From assembly GCF_905163445.1 (NCBI RefSeq), contig NC_053181.1:1984001-2048000 (forward strand): a stretch of 64,000 bases of DNA, read 5' to 3'. Position 1 is the first letter of the stretch; each line of letters begins with the position of its first letter. Below are positions 23,246 to 35,911 of this stretch, piece by piece. The notes below the pieces were generated by a model that had not been told where the DNA came from, did no database searches, and saw only the letters and a program-made list of their open reading frames with translations. A program made the position numbers and the translations under genes. The DNA is from Pararge aegeria. Its lineage: Eukaryota; Arthropoda; Insecta; Lepidoptera; Nymphalidae.

Positions 23246-23784
23246 AGTTATTTTGTTAATAAATTTTATAAAAATGATACCATCGCCTTAAAAGTTGCAC
23301 TAAATCATCTCTTTAAGCAATATTTAGGCTAACTTTCCCACGTGCTACAACTTCCTACTAAACATGGAAGCGTAGTTCATTAATTTCACAAAGAGATAAA
23401 AGGAAAAAATAGCAGAGTCAGTCGTATAACATTTATAACAAGCTCGTCTCTGTGTTGCAGAATCTTATGCAACGTTATTATGAATTACAATTATCATATG
23501 TATGACTTACATAACCTAATCACTGCATCCAGTGTAATAATTGGTGTACACTTTCATTTTGAGTTAGAAATAAAATATTTCTGCACATGGGCAATTTTTT
23601 AAATTACGAACCTAATTTGCTCAATAAGATTATGTTTCGTACATTAGTAGCTGTTACACGCGACTTCGTCCGCGTTTGTTATGTTATATTAAATTAAATC
23701 TATATCCAAGATGCAAACTTTATATGTGCAAAAAAAAATCAAGATGGGTTTTTTAAGTTTTAAATAATCGTTGGACAAAGCTTG

Positions 23785-24014
23785 AAGGCCGAGTCCAAGG
23801 CCGTGGGTTCGATTACCACAACTGTAAAATGTTTGTGTGATGAACATAAATATTTTTAGTGTCTGGGTTTTTATATGCATAGTTTAAGTATTTATGTATA
23901 TTATTCATTAAAATATTCAATAGGCATCTTAGTAGGTCCCACAAAACCAGCTGCGCTTGCTTTGGGGCTAGATGACGATGTGCTTATTGTTGTAGTATTT
24001 TTGTTCATTTATGT
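23785..24014 (+). mobile_element. SINE-A lacking the A box
   Basis: It starts at GGCCGAGTCCAAGGCCGTGG, so most of the A-box head is deleted. The B box is GTGGGTTCGATTACCAC and the body continues to GTTGTAGTATTTTTG. Confidence 0.8.
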
Positions 24015-24535
24015 ATTAAAATAAAAAAGAAGACACAAAAGATTCCTAAGAGATTGAAAAACATTTCCTGAACCTATTATTGTATTAGGTATGTAATATT
24101 TTGTATCGTAGGAAGGTAGGTAAGTACTTACTACTTAGAACAACGTACAACTTAGTACTTTAAAATGTCGTGCTAACAATAATAACTTAACTCGAAAATT
24201 TTATTAACAGTAAACTAGTGAAAAAGCCAAAGCTAAATTTAAAACTAGCCCGTATTCCTTAGCAATTAAGTCGTTAGTCGTGTAAACAGATACTGTTCAC
24301 AAAGGTCTGCTTATCATCCGCCCGTACAAGCACTAATACACTTGCACCGGTTTCTGTTACTCGTATTACAAGAAATTGAATATAAATGATGGGATTTCCT
24401 TTACATTTACATAACAGTTCACATATTACACTATCGCAAGACGTTATTATGTCTGTGCGTTCTGATTTATCGGGCGTTTATATCTAATGTTTACTAGATG
24501 TACGACTTCTGTGTGTATGACTATGTTGGTATTTC

Positions 24536-24625
24536 TGTGTGGTAGAGTCACTACAAACATAAATACTTGACGGATCAAAAGTGCTTATTAAGTGCCTGCT
24601 TGAAATAAATGAATTTTTATTCGAT
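24536..24625 (+). mobile_element. L-B LINE 3' end fragment
   Basis: GTGGTAGAGTCACTACAAAC followed by TTGACGGATCAAAAGTGC and TTGAAATAAATGAATT is the last 90 bases of L-B. An inverted tail-only piece is at about 27505-27560 (minus). Confidence 0.7.
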
Positions 24626-24639
24626 CTGTTGCTCAGTGA

Positions 24640-24830
24640 AAAACAAAAACAAATCAGTAACACAGTAACCGTACTTTTTCCAGGACAAAAAGTAGCCTAT
24701 GCGCTATTCTAGGGTGTTTTCTATCTGTGTGCAAAATTTCATCCAAATGCGATCAGCCGTTCTGGCGTCATTGATTAACAAACATCCACCCATCCAACCA
24801 AACTATATCTATATATATAATATGCGATAT
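24640..24830 (-). mobile_element. Helitron-like fragment
   Basis: CAAAATTTCATCCAAATGCG and ATCAGCCGTTCTGGCG are the inverse of the common Helitron body. It lies just upstream of SINE-B. Confidence 0.5.
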
Positions 24831-24853
24831 ATATATAGATATAGTAAAGTATA

Positions 24854-25168
24854 GGTACATGAAGCTGTGATAGCGCAGTGGGTGGGAGCTCGACTTCACT
24901 TTCGGGGGGCCGAATTCGAACCCCAGCACGTACCTCTAACTTTTCTAAGTTATGTGCGTTTAAGTAATTAAAAATATCACTTGGTTCGACCTTGAAGGAA
25001 AACATCGTGAGGAATCCTGCATGCCTGAGAGTTCTACATAATGTTCTCAAAGGATGTGGAGTCTACCAATCCGCACTGGGCCAGCGTGGTGGACTACGGC
25101 CTTAACCCCTTCTCATCATGGGAGACCCGTGCCCCGTAGTGGATCGGTAATGGGTCGATATGATGATG
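24854..25168 (+). mobile_element. SINE-B, complete with target-site duplication
   Basis: The 8-bp repeat AAAGTATA flanks the element at 24846-24853 and 25169-25176. The tRNA-like head has GTGATAGCGCAGTGGGTGGG and the B box GAATTCGAACCCC. The body has AACATCGTGAGGAATCC and GGCCAGCGTGGTGGAC, and it ends CGATATGATGATG. Confidence 0.9.
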
Positions 25169-26479
25169 AAAGTATACTTTACTAGCAACAGCCCACGCCT
25201 TCGTCTGCGTTTGTTTTTGTTTTTAAAGCATCTTGGAACAGGAACAGTTAATTTGGTTCTGTGCATGCAATTAAGGAGTAGTTCTACAGATATTTTCAAT
25301 TTCTTTTTTTAAAGTCTGTTATATTCAGACATAGGTGTAGTCTTTAAAAAAAACTGTTTCGTTTATCTATAGCCTATAATTTTTTAAAACTAGCAATAAC
25401 TTCTAAAAAGGATGTTCAATTGGTAAAAAAAAAAGTATTTTACTATTTATTTATTTAAATAATAATAAACACTGCGATACTAATGTAAGTTGTAACCCAC
25501 TATTATTTCCACCGGCGATTTAATAAAACTTTAAAGCACAAAAGCTGCTTTTGCTAATTTACTATGTTAGTCAGTTATATTCTTAGCCTCTGCTACTTTA
25601 GTTTTTTTGGTGAACAATGGTTAAAATACGTCCGGTGCTTTCAGAGTCTATTGGGTGCAAACAAACAAAAAAACAAATCTTTTCTCTTTATAGTATTAGT
25701 ATAAAAGTCTAGATTAAAGGTGTTTTCCAAAAACCACGATATAACTACGGTATTTTGTTACGTGAATTGTGATACCTTTCATAACAGAAATGTCACAAAT
25801 TACATTGAATTGTCGAGCAAAAGTTGTATGAGTATCAAAAAATCTTGTCTAAAATAACTGGATTATACCTACGCTATATCTAAATCACATAGAGCCTCCA
25901 AAATTCTCAATGAAACATATCATTGCAAAACAATGATAAAGTCGCAGTCTATTTGGAAGAAACAATAGCGCCGTGGCGCAACTTCTGCGATCCGCGTAAC
26001 TGATCTACTCACTGACTTGCCCTACAAATGTTGTGTGTACTTGACATTCATTGACGTTCATTTTGTCGAAGGCAACAAAGCTCGCTATCAATCAAAGATA
26101 TGAAAAACCCTCATTTCTATTTATATCCCTTGTTTGGTTGTTGGGAGTTTTCCGGGGTTTTTACTTTTATCAGGCTGACTAATCTAGTTCTCTCGGCACT
26201 TTTCAACAATATAGTAAGCATTATCTAGAAACAGATGCTCGATTTACATTCCGATAAGTACATTAAGCTCATTATCAGCGTGTTCTCAAACCAATAGCCA
26301 AGATCTGTCTACTTTTGACGAAAGGATTAGGAACACGATGACAAAAAAATTCCAAGAGCACAACAATAATCCTTCCAAGATACCATGCGTCAATATGAAG
26401 TGTTATTTTATAAATAAACTTGAATTCAGGGGGTTTTCAAAATAGGACTGTAAATGATAATACCGATATAGAAATCCGC

Positions 26480-26577
26480 TCGATCGATAATTATCATTAG
26501 GAAGTAGATTGGGTGACCTTCAAGTAGCACACACACTATCCGTTCCCGATCCGTCCGTGGATTCACCGTGGGTAATG
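26480..26577 (-). CDS. Weak candidate internal exon
   Basis: On the minus strand GCGCTTATTTTGCAG resembles an acceptor. The following bases have coding-like composition (HGESTDGSGTDS in one frame, ALPTVNPRTDRERI in another). Possible donors (GTGTGT or GTCACC) are poor and the frame cannot be fixed. It lies between the CpG-rich block at 34.6 kb and the terminal exon at 12.3 kb, so it could belong to the same minus-strand gene, but the support is thin. Confidence 0.15.
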
Positions 26578-26702
26578 CCTGCAAAATAAGCGCTTCAATC
26601 ATCTTTGATCGCAGCATCAAGCTAAGGCAGCGCCCTGTTCAGCCAACTTAAAAAAAAGTTAGAAATATGTAAAAGGGTGCCTGGCCTCCAAGTCAGAAAA
26701 AA

Positions 26703-26793
26703 AAGGTTTTTTTTTTATTTATTTATTTAAGTAAGTGACTTTAAAGTTTTTAAAAAATAAAAAAAGTTTTTTTTTTTTATTTATTTATTTAAG
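26703..26793. repeat. T-rich duplicated tract
   Basis: A run of T followed by ATTTATTTATTTAAGTAAGT occurs twice, about 60 bases apart. It may be two SINE or LINE tails. Confidence 0.6.
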
Positions 26794-28318
26794 CAAGTAG
26801 TTTTTTTATATTGTGAGATAGGCTCGAGTGTCGTGTCTCATGTGCAACAATGATGAGGTATACATTTAGTCACAATTATTACCACTTAATTAGTCACTTT
26901 CGCCTAGTTCTTCTGTAAGTAGCTTTAATTTTAGGATCTACTTAAAATAGTTTTTAAGGTAGTAAAAATATCTGTAGTTAACAAAAAGTTTATTCTTTCT
27001 TTGTTTGTTAATGTAATTCCGATGTTAGCTGCAGATAAGTCGTAACAGTAGACAGTATAAGATGGATCACCGCAGAAGTGTTGTTAAGCTCCTGGCTCTT
27101 ACTCAATTCTAATCCATCAAGTAATCGTATTGTTTACCGTTCGCATTTCTTACGTTACGTCAGATGGTAAAGATAAAAGAATCACAAAACTGTGTGGATT
27201 TAGTTCTGTCGCAACATTTGATCACAGCAATGTAATGTTTGGCACATTTTTGAATAAAAACATATTTGCTTATTTTTGTTGTTTTCTTACCTCACAAATA
27301 ACTCGTCTACTACTTTATCGAGTTCTTTGGTGATTGGGGGTTCTCTTTTTTTTATTATTTTAACTAGTGATGGTGTAATATTTTAAATTACAGAAGTTGA
27401 CCTATGTGTTTAAAAAAGTTTCGTAGTATTTAAAAGCTTTAGCAATCAACTCATATTCAAATCTTAAAGTGCACAACAATCTAAATCCTAATTGTATTTA
27501 AATTCAAAATTTAAAATTCACATTCAAAATTCATTTATTTCAAGTAGGCCTAATATATTAGTCTATTACTTAAAATTGCCTGAACAAAACCTCGCATGTG
27601 TGTGTAAAAGAATAAATACAAACGTAAATACAAAAAAGAAAGTGGTAATATAATACGTGCATTTTTAAATATAAAATATACATATTCAAATTTACTAAGA
27701 TTTTTTTTATCATCCGTATGCATAAAGCCGACCGTAAACAAAGCTAAAATAATGTATTAAACACGTAAAATCCATTTAATATTTTCTTGTTAAAATCTTT
27801 CTTAAAAATCTAATCTGCATCTTATAATAAGTTCAATATAGTTGAAATTCCAAGCATTGCAATAATCCTCAAACACAAACGTACAGACTTCAGCAAAAAA
27901 TCGTAAACCAATATATTACGACTCCGTTTCAATATATTAAAATATACAACTTTAGTACTTAACTTGTTACATTTAAGAGCGATTATTCTTAGAATGTTGT
28001 TCAACACCTGCGATAATACGTTGATAAAAACCCGAGGAGTCTCTAAGTAAAGTTAGATTAAGTTCAAGGTGATCGTCTAACCGAACAAGAAAAAAAGACT
28101 ATTTTAAACTCCATGGAAATGAACAGCATACGTCGTAAACTCTTGATTATAATCCGGCAGTAGCGGGAATTAGTTACTGACGATCTCCCAGTTGGTCATA
28201 TAAAATAATAATAAGTTGGCATAACCTTGTAACAGCGAAGTATGAACATTGTTTTGTTTCTGATTTAACATTAAATTTAGCACAAAATAAATAAAATTGT
28301 TTGTAAAAGTTTAAAATC

Positions 28319-28450
28319 AACCAATTGACGTCCACTGCTGGACGTAGGTCTTTTGTTCCACAAGTTCCACAATACACGGTCCCGCGCCCGGGCCGTTTGT
28401 CTCCAGCGGCTCCCAGCGACTCGATGACATCTCGTTGGGGGCTGACCTAC
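28319..28450 (-). pseudogene. L-D LINE ORF2 C-terminal relic
   Basis: On the minus strand, VGQPPTRCHRVAGSRWRQTA is followed after a frameshift by KTYVQQWTSIG and a TGA stop. This is the C-terminal end of the L-D LINE reverse transcriptase ORF, here 5' truncated and frameshifted. Confidence 0.8.
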
Positions 28451-29028
28451 GTTTACCGGTAAGACCGCATATAATAAAATGTATATGATAATCAATGCAT
28501 TAATCCACTTTAATTGTACACCAAAAAAGTTGTTACAGAATGGATAATCAATAATTATTAGTGAGAAATGAACAATGTATATTTTTTTAATTTTAAACAA
28601 AGGCGGCACGTCGAAGTTGCATCGTCCATTCAATCTCGACGATCTCATAAATTTCTGACCGAAACTCGAATATACGAGAAAGTTTTTATGTCTGTTTATT
28701 ACCATTTCACTGCTTAACCACAGAACCGACCTTGATACATTTTGACAAAGAGAGAGCTATAATATGTATTAAATTTGATGCTTACATTTAAATAAAGTTA
28801 ACAGGAACACATAATTCTAATTAAAATTAAATGTATAGCACAATTATTGATATATTTAGTTTAAATTATCCAATTATACTTCATTTAAATCAAATGTTCT
28901 CGTATAACAGCTGATGTCCGTAAATTGCACAGCATTGAGTTTCTGCTTTTAATAGCTCCGATATTTTTACGTATTACAAATTTACTTCTTGTATACATTT
29001 TCATAACTGATAAAGCCTAATGGTTTTT

Positions 29029-29400
29029 TTTTTTATTTCACTTCAAGTTAACCCTAGAATGCAACCTGACCTGGTGGTAAGAATTGATGCAGAAAGCTAA
29101 GATGGTAAAGATGGAAGCGGGCTAACCAGTCAGGGGTTACAAAGCAGTTAAAGTCAAATGTTTCTGTATTGACATTTCTATAGATGACAAAGGATGCATA
29201 GGTATGTGTACTAGGTAGTGAGATGATAGCGGTAACTATATTCGTAAACTTGAAAGTAAAGCGAGGATTCCGAATCCGCCCTGGTATTATTGGCAAGGGA
29301 GTTTTTTTATTCCACTTTAAGTTAGTCTGAGATTGTAGCGATATCAACGCGGCTTCGTGCCGCAATACTAGATCGCTAAGAGTCTTTGTCTGTGGGGCGA
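29029..29400 (-). mobile_element. Two SINE-C fragments flanking an L-A fragment
   Basis: 29029-29165 holds the tail end (TTTCACTTCAAGTTAACCC, CTGACCTGGTGGTAAG). 29306-29400 holds a second tail and middle (TATTCCACTTTAAGTTAG, AGATCGCTAAGAGTCTTTG). The inverted L-A scrap lies between. Confidence 0.65.
29205..29290 (-). mobile_element. L-A LINE 3' UTR fragment
   Basis: GTAGTGAGATGATAGCGGTA and ATTCGTAAACTTGAAAG are the inverse of the L-A 3' UTR. A similar inverted scrap is at 8985-9045. Confidence 0.6.
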
Positions 29401-30244
29401 TACAAGACAGACACAAATAATGAATATTCCTGAATTTGCCTTGCCCCTGTCAAAAATTGTATTCCTGGTATTCTGGTGATTGAGCATTTAAACCGGAACT
29501 TTTTATTTATGGAATATTTACACACTACAACATGCCAGAGCGGCGGGTCTAGGTCGTCACGTGTATGCAAATCATTAGGAAATTGTTGGTAACGTTGTGT
29601 GCGTTAAAATTGAATATAATTTGCGCCAGCATGACGATTATACTAATTAGACAAACGACTGGCACCAATGAACAAAAGAAACGATCGTTAAAATAAGTGA
29701 AGCTAATTCAAAACCACTATAGAAAATTGAGAATAAAATATTACTTGAACATTAGTCCAAATTAATGCCGGTATTGATTTCACAATAACCGCTGATTAAA
29801 CAATGTTACTCTGAACATCTCTCGTTAATGTCTATGCTTCGTTAATTATTGCTAAGTGAAGTAATTAACTATGCGGTTAGTTCTACCGATTAAGTTACAA
29901 TACCATATAGCCGGACACCAGAGTAGTAACATATTTTTACATAACAAATCTTTAACTTTTCTTATAGGCCATGATGTTTTTAATTATTATCAGTCATATA
30001 AAATAATGCATTATCCTAAACACACAAGCCTCAAAGGAACTGACTGGGTTATTTGCTGTTCAAGATACATAACTGGCAATGGACTTTTTGAATTGTCTTT
30101 GACTTTTTGGAAACTTTATCAAGTTTTCTGGAAAATGAATATTTAGGACGTTATAGCCTCCAAAAAAAATCTTGTAAGTTTTATTCGTGACATTGGAATG
30201 GACAACAACAAATAATTGCATAAGTTAAAAAAGAAATACTAATA

Positions 30245-30842
30245 CAGTCAAAACCGTTTATGGCGACATCGTTTAGAACAATATACCGGTTAAATTGACC
30301 AAAATCAAAGGTCCTGGCTGAATACTACTTGACCGCCTTATCGGAAAACATTGGTTTTTACGACATTGTTTACTACGACATACCGCATTAAGCGACCACA
30401 TTTGGTTAATGTTTTCCGAAAATCATATCTGTAGAACGACCGGTTCAGCTGTATTGTAAACAATTCGAATAGGTAACAGTATCCACGTCTGGCACAGTAT
30501 AATGGTCAATGGCTATTATCGTAAAACTAAACAAATTTTAGGGTCTTTTATAATTCTTAGAAACAAAGCACGTGCATGCCCTAGCCTCAAGGCCCGCTTC
30601 GTCATACCTCTTAAGTCTGTTTGTTACTTATCTTTACACAAGACGCACCAAAACATATTGTTGAGTTAACTGTGAAAATTGTAATATGTCGCAAAGAAAA
30701 CAAATCAATATCAAAGAAAAATCGCGTATTACATACATGTATTGTCTTTCCTATTAATACCTGTCACCGGTTGTTACAACTATCGGTTTTTACGACTAAA
30801 TATGAGTATTCCCTTCGATGTCGTTATAACAGATTTTGACTG
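30245..30842. mobile_element. pogo-like MITE
   Basis: The ends are imperfect inverted repeats (CAGTCAAAACCGTTTATGGC on the left, CAGTCAAAATCTGTTATAAC on the right, both leading to CGACATCG) flanked by TA on both sides. This TIR form and TA target are typical of the pogo/Tigger branch of Tc1-mariner. The 598-bp interior has no transposase frame, so it is non-autonomous. Confidence 0.8.
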
Positions 30843-30905
30843 TAATTGGTTTAACCTAGGTACATATTTGTATTACACTATTTCAGAAACGAAAGATCTA
30901 TAAAA

Positions 30906-31080
30906 TCCTTACTTATGTTATTAATGCAAAAGTGAGTTTGTTTGTTTGTTTGTCCTTCCTTTACTCCGTAACTAAGACACCATCAACTTGATTTTGGTAG
31001 AGTTAGTTGACAGGAGGGAGAGTAACATAGCTAAATTTTATTCCAGGAAAAAAACAGTACAACGGGATTTTTAAAAAAAA
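30906..31080 (+). mobile_element. Helitron, 3' truncated
   Basis: TCCTTACTTATGTTATTAAT, then GTGAGTTTGTTTGTTTGTTT and CAACTTGATTTTGGTAGAG. No CTAG end is visible. Confidence 0.65.
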
Positions 31081-32132
31081 GTAATAAACATAGATAAGTA
31101 AGTCCACAGATAAGCTAGTCCACTATAATGGAAATGAAAAGAAACAGTAAAAATGTATGAAGTGAATATTTTAGAAATCATTTTATTCATATAGTACCCT
31201 ATTGGACTGAAACGTAAAGAGCGCGTAAAGTCGCAAAATTGCAAAATTAGCCGCTTTCTTCCACTCGGCGGGGACTTGCTCCACTTCTCCATATCACAAT
31301 CACTTCGTTTTCACGTTGCGTGCTTCTCCTAATATATCGCCACATTAATCTTGCCCCGGGGATATGATTTCTCTTGTCATTGTTCAAGCTTAGCCTTACT
31401 TATCGCTCAGTTTCATTATAATACGTGTTATTATCGCTGTTGGGTGTTTCCTATTAAATTGATCTACGTTTTATTGAGATATGTAATTTTACATTCCGCA
31501 ATATTGCCACGGTAACTCCTCAATCGTTCATATTATGTAAGCACCCTTCTGAATGCTCACGAAATCTCTTATCTTTAAATTCAAATTTTGAATGACACCT
31601 GATATCAATCTTGGATGAATAAAATAGTCATTTATTTACTCATCCAACATTTATCACCTACGAATATCTTTTAATTAGGAACGCTAGGATTGTCTTTTTA
31701 AATTGTTAACGTAAATTAGGACCATAAACTCTGCATTATGTTAAGTTGAAATAAAAATAGAATTATTTAATCTGTTAAGTTCCAGTGAAGTATCTATCTG
31801 TGAAGTTTTTCATCACCAATTTGGTAGATCAAACACTTATGAAGTGTGGGCATAGAAACTATAGTCACATAACTTTCAAATGAAAAGGGAATGGGATTTA
31901 TTAATTCACTAAAGTACCTAGGCATAATAATGAACAGGAACGAATTAACAAACTTTTTATTTTTTCTCAATGACATTGGTGAACTCAAAAACTATATGTT
32001 ATGCATATGTAACATACTGTGCGACCGGCTACCGAAAATTTAGCAGGGGTACTAGACAAACAACATTAAGCTAGTCTTAATAGTTAACCGTTTATTAACC
32101 GATGGACAAAATAACAAAGACTAAGGAGTGTG

Positions 32133-32499
32133 AAAATGCCTAAAAGACTATTTGTTGTCTACCTACTATGCAATTGCTATATATGACCTTCGTAACCGGT
32201 TAAGGCTAAGCGAGTAGTTCAGGTTTAGAACAATACAATACTACAGGATATAAATAGTCTGTATTAATCGTTTTTGACAGCAACGCGTGCTATCCGAACG
32301 AGTTCTGATAGCACGCGTTGCTGTCCGAACGAGTTCTGATAGCACGCGTTGCTGTCAAAAACGATTAATACAGACTATTTATATCCTGTAGTATTGTATT
32401 GTTCTAAACCTGAACTACTCGCTTAGCCTTAACCGGTTACGAAGGTCATATATAGCAATTGCATAGTAGGTAGACAACAAATAGTCTTTTAGGCATTTT
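32133..32499. repeat. Perfect palindrome with 162-bp arms
   Basis: The arms at 32133-32294 and 32338-32499 are exact reverse complements over all 162 bases, separated by 43 bases. The centre carries a 31-bp exact tandem repeat (CCGAACGAGTTCTGATAG...) at 32294-32324 and 32325-32355. Without that duplication the loop would be about 13 bases. Just outside, GACTAA recurs in inverted form with a 10-base difference, and weaker similarity continues for about 20 bases. No target-site duplication or recognisable transposon end was found, and neither arm resembles the other repeat families here. It could be a very young foldback MITE, a hairpin-RNA locus, or an assembly artefact. Confidence 0.97.
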
Positions 32500-34609
32500 A
32501 GTCATTTATTATGACCGCAAAACAGGTGTAGATTTAGGGCTGCGCTGCAAAGTCTAAAATTACTGCGTTTTTGCTGTGAACCTTTTGCCTTGACGATCTA
32601 TTAGCGGAGCTAGGTACAAAGTATAAAAAATACAGAGCTATTTAAACTAATTTTTTGATCATTTATAGAACAAATAATCTTATAGAGTTACTTAGATGTA
32701 TCTAAGTTTTATGCGTATAAATCGTTTACATTTAAGATTATTGCAGATCTCGTTCCATAAGGTTCCAATATGATTAAGTTTATAAGATTCCAAATAATAC
32801 TTCTTTGTATTTACACGAAAAAACTATCAAATAGATTATCCGGTGATTTTAGTGATTTTTTGGCATAATATTATACTAACAAAAATGCCTTAATAGCATT
32901 AGTTTTGTATATTAAAGTTTTATGAATCGTGTTATTATCGGCTTGTAAATGTTACGTATTTGTCAGCGAATAAATATTTTAATCAAAACATTTCTTAGAT
33001 CGGTTATAAATTTATCCGTTTGGTTATTTACCTACGTTTTAATTCAGTAAGAACATTTTGATCACAACTGAAGAGCCTTAAAGTGAGAAAAACGTACGTC
33101 CGGTAAACTTACATATACACGATAACATATCCGTGTATACACAGGTAGGTATGACGTTTGATATTGTAATCTTATTCATTGAAACAGAAGACGAGAATTT
33201 TTACGATAAAAACCGAGAAAAATCTGATGATGCATGCAAAATTTCTTAACGCAACACGAGCAAATCTGCGAGACTCACTTTCATCTTCACTGCTCAGAGT
33301 ACTTTTAATTCTTCCAGTTAATTCGTGAATTGAGATTGAAATAAATTACCGAGACAAATATTGTACCTAGGTATACATCGCATATCATGCATTGAAGTGT
33401 TGCAGAGGGAAACTGACATTCCAGATTTTTGCTGCAAATTATTGCATCAACTGTCAAACGTGTGGGACTTAGTTGAGTGAAAGGCTTTCTCCTTCGCATT
33501 AAGTACAATAATTAAGTAGTTATTTAACTTCTTTGTTAATCATGTTTAACAAGTTGAATATCTTATAGCCAAAAGCTTTTAGGTATGTACTTTCTTTTTA
33601 TCTCTTAACATATTTCCGATTTTATTAGTTCTTTAGAAGATGTTTGTGATGCATACTTAACTTAAAAGAAAACGAGTTATCGCTTCAACATTGTTGTTTC
33701 TTTGTATAATAAACCTTTGGTGGTCTTCTGAGTCAGAAATGACATCACAATGGCCATTTTTATGTTAGGTTATTTGATGATGTTAGACCCATTTCCTCGT
33801 CACCTGAACGAGTTTGTTTCTATCTCTTTAATCTCATTATCTAGCATACAATTATATATTATTATCGGCATCAGTTAACACAGATATGTTATCTCTTATT
33901 AATTTAAAGCGTGTAAAGTCTTGTCCATTTATTCATGAAAACGGCATGCTATATAAATCCTTATAAAACCTTAGGAATAATAAAAGTGTAGTAAGTAATA
34001 ATAGTGTGTGTAAAAGTTATCTCTTGCTATTTTATGCAAGTAATTTCAGCGTAAGTCTTTAATTAAATAACTCAATACTGGAGCTTAAAAAACTTTTGAA
34101 GAGATTTCAAAAGATGACTAGGTATAGGCATCTCAGACATAAACAATTAAAATTGACACAATACTGAAAAGAATTTGAAGCTAAAGCTTAGATTTTAAAG
34201 TAATCCCAACGTATGTGATTCTAAGTTAAATATTAAGAATGCACTAACCACTTTAATCATTTGTGATTCCGAAGTCGTGAACACGTGATTCAGTTAATGC
34301 AACCTGCTAATCAAGTCCTAATTAAACCATTAAACGTCCACAGCACACACACACACTTCTACCAAACTAATTATCGAGTGAGTAGTGGAGGACCATTCGG
34401 AAACTCGAGAAATGAGACCAGAGACGAGTGGACGACCGTTTGTTTTTCAACTCGTCCAAGCCACGCGTCGCCTTTGAATGTTTTTAATCAACTTTTTAGA
34501 AACCTCGCACTGTTTCACAACACCACGATTCGTTATTCGATAAAACTCATTAACCACTCGGGTTTTTGTTTTTAACTCTGAAAAATGTCACTCGCGTATT
34601 GAAAATGTT
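32500..34609. other. Unassigned AT-rich DNA
   Basis: No repeat family or coding signal is recognised between the palindrome and the CpG-rich block. Confidence 0.5.
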
Positions 34610-34790
34610 TTCATGATAACGTGACGAGCGGTACCGGTGACGGTTGGCGCGGCACTGACAAGTCGCAAGTGGCAAGATATCGAGAATGAATGGACTGTGG
34701 TGTGTCGAGTAGGCTTGGCCGCGGTGGAAACGTGCCTCTCGCTCAGCCTCTGCGGCCACAGACGTTCCTTAGAGATGTACCCAACCTGTC
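34610..34790. promoter_or_regulatory. CpG-rich block, possible promoter or first exon
   Basis: This 180-base stretch is much richer in G, C and CpG than its flanks (GCGGTACCGGTGACGG, GGCGCGGCACTGAC, TTGGCCGCGGTGG). It matches no repeat family in this window. On the minus strand it contains an initiator-like TCAGT at about 34655. Below it, 34280-34600 is moderately CpG-bearing and has only very short ATG frames, as a 5' UTR would. It could be the start of the minus-strand gene that ends at 12314, but no exon connects them. It could equally be an enhancer or an unrelated non-coding exon. Confidence 0.3.
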
Positions 34791-35911
34791 CTCTAACATC
34801 AAACTAATCACTGCTACTGCTACTTTATTACTTTGAGTAGTTGTGGTTATTAGCTTAATTTTTAACTTGAATTTGCTCTTTCTGAAATGTGTATTTTAGC
34901 TAATATAGTAAGAATGTCAAAAACAACATGTACCAGCTCCAATGCCCATTGTTCCCTTAAAACTGTGATTTGGGGACGTAAACACCAATTTTTTAATCAT
35001 CGTCACCGGTTCATGTTAATGAACGGCGATTATCATAAAATATAAAAATAGTTAGCAAAGCAATTTGTCTTATAATATTATAGTTTCATTCGCCAACGCA
35101 AAAAAGAGAGTTTTAAATCAATTATTAAAAAGGGATTATGACGGTGCCATTTTCAAATGTAAAAATTCATATTTGGTAGTCGCGTTTTTTATTGATTTTA
35201 AATTTTATAGGTATTTTAATCTTTAAATTATGAGTAATTTTGGCCGTATTATTTTGTGGTGTATTTACCTATCCGCACGATCCTATTTATACGCTTTAGG
35301 CACAATTTTGACGTTACAAATAGTAATTGACGGATGCATTTCAGATAAGATCCGAATCTTTTCTAAAACAATGAGATGCACCAGTTGAAATATGAGAATG
35401 ATGAAATCGGTCATGATGACAATAGACAAAAATAAAACGAAAGACTGAATTATTTTAGGTTAACGCACACTTGAACAAACGAATGTGAGTCAAGTCGTGT
35501 TAAATAATTCATATAAGAAAACGTCTAAGTAGAAATTCGCTGAAGTTTATACCTATGTGTAAAAAAGTAATATTTTACAGTTGGTCGATCTATCGATAAG
35601 TTAGATAAAGTTAATGATTTTCTCGCGGATATATACGGCTTGTTTATATGATTGTTATATGTTGTTATACTTATGATTTTTTTTAAATCAAACAGTATCT
35701 AATAAACTAATATACACAACGCGATTAAATTACACATCTAAAGTTCATTTTAGAAAGAGATATCGCAAGTTGCATTTGGCACTCTACTTAATCATAATTC
35801 GTTTAAAAGAATTTGCATACAATTCTACAATAAACCACCCATTGCCATCTTGGAGATGTCTCTTAAAAAGTTCAAAGTTTGTATTAAAAGTAAACGTATA
35901 GAAGAGTCCTA

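Larger units (their letters stand above)
25221..28318. other. Long unassigned AT-rich stretch
   Basis: It contains the weak exon candidate at 26480, the T-rich duplicated tract and an inverted L-B tail near 27505. Otherwise nothing is recognised. Confidence 0.5.

Noticed and set aside
28277..28705. 142-codon minus-strand open frame as a gene
   Set aside because: It is a chance extension of the L-D LINE C-terminus out of frame. The true LINE frame shifts to YVQQWTSIG.
34550..34759. 69-codon minus-strand frame in the CpG-rich block
   Set aside because: It lacks an ATG start at its 5' end (GTG) and has no coding signature, so a non-coding exon or promoter is more likely.
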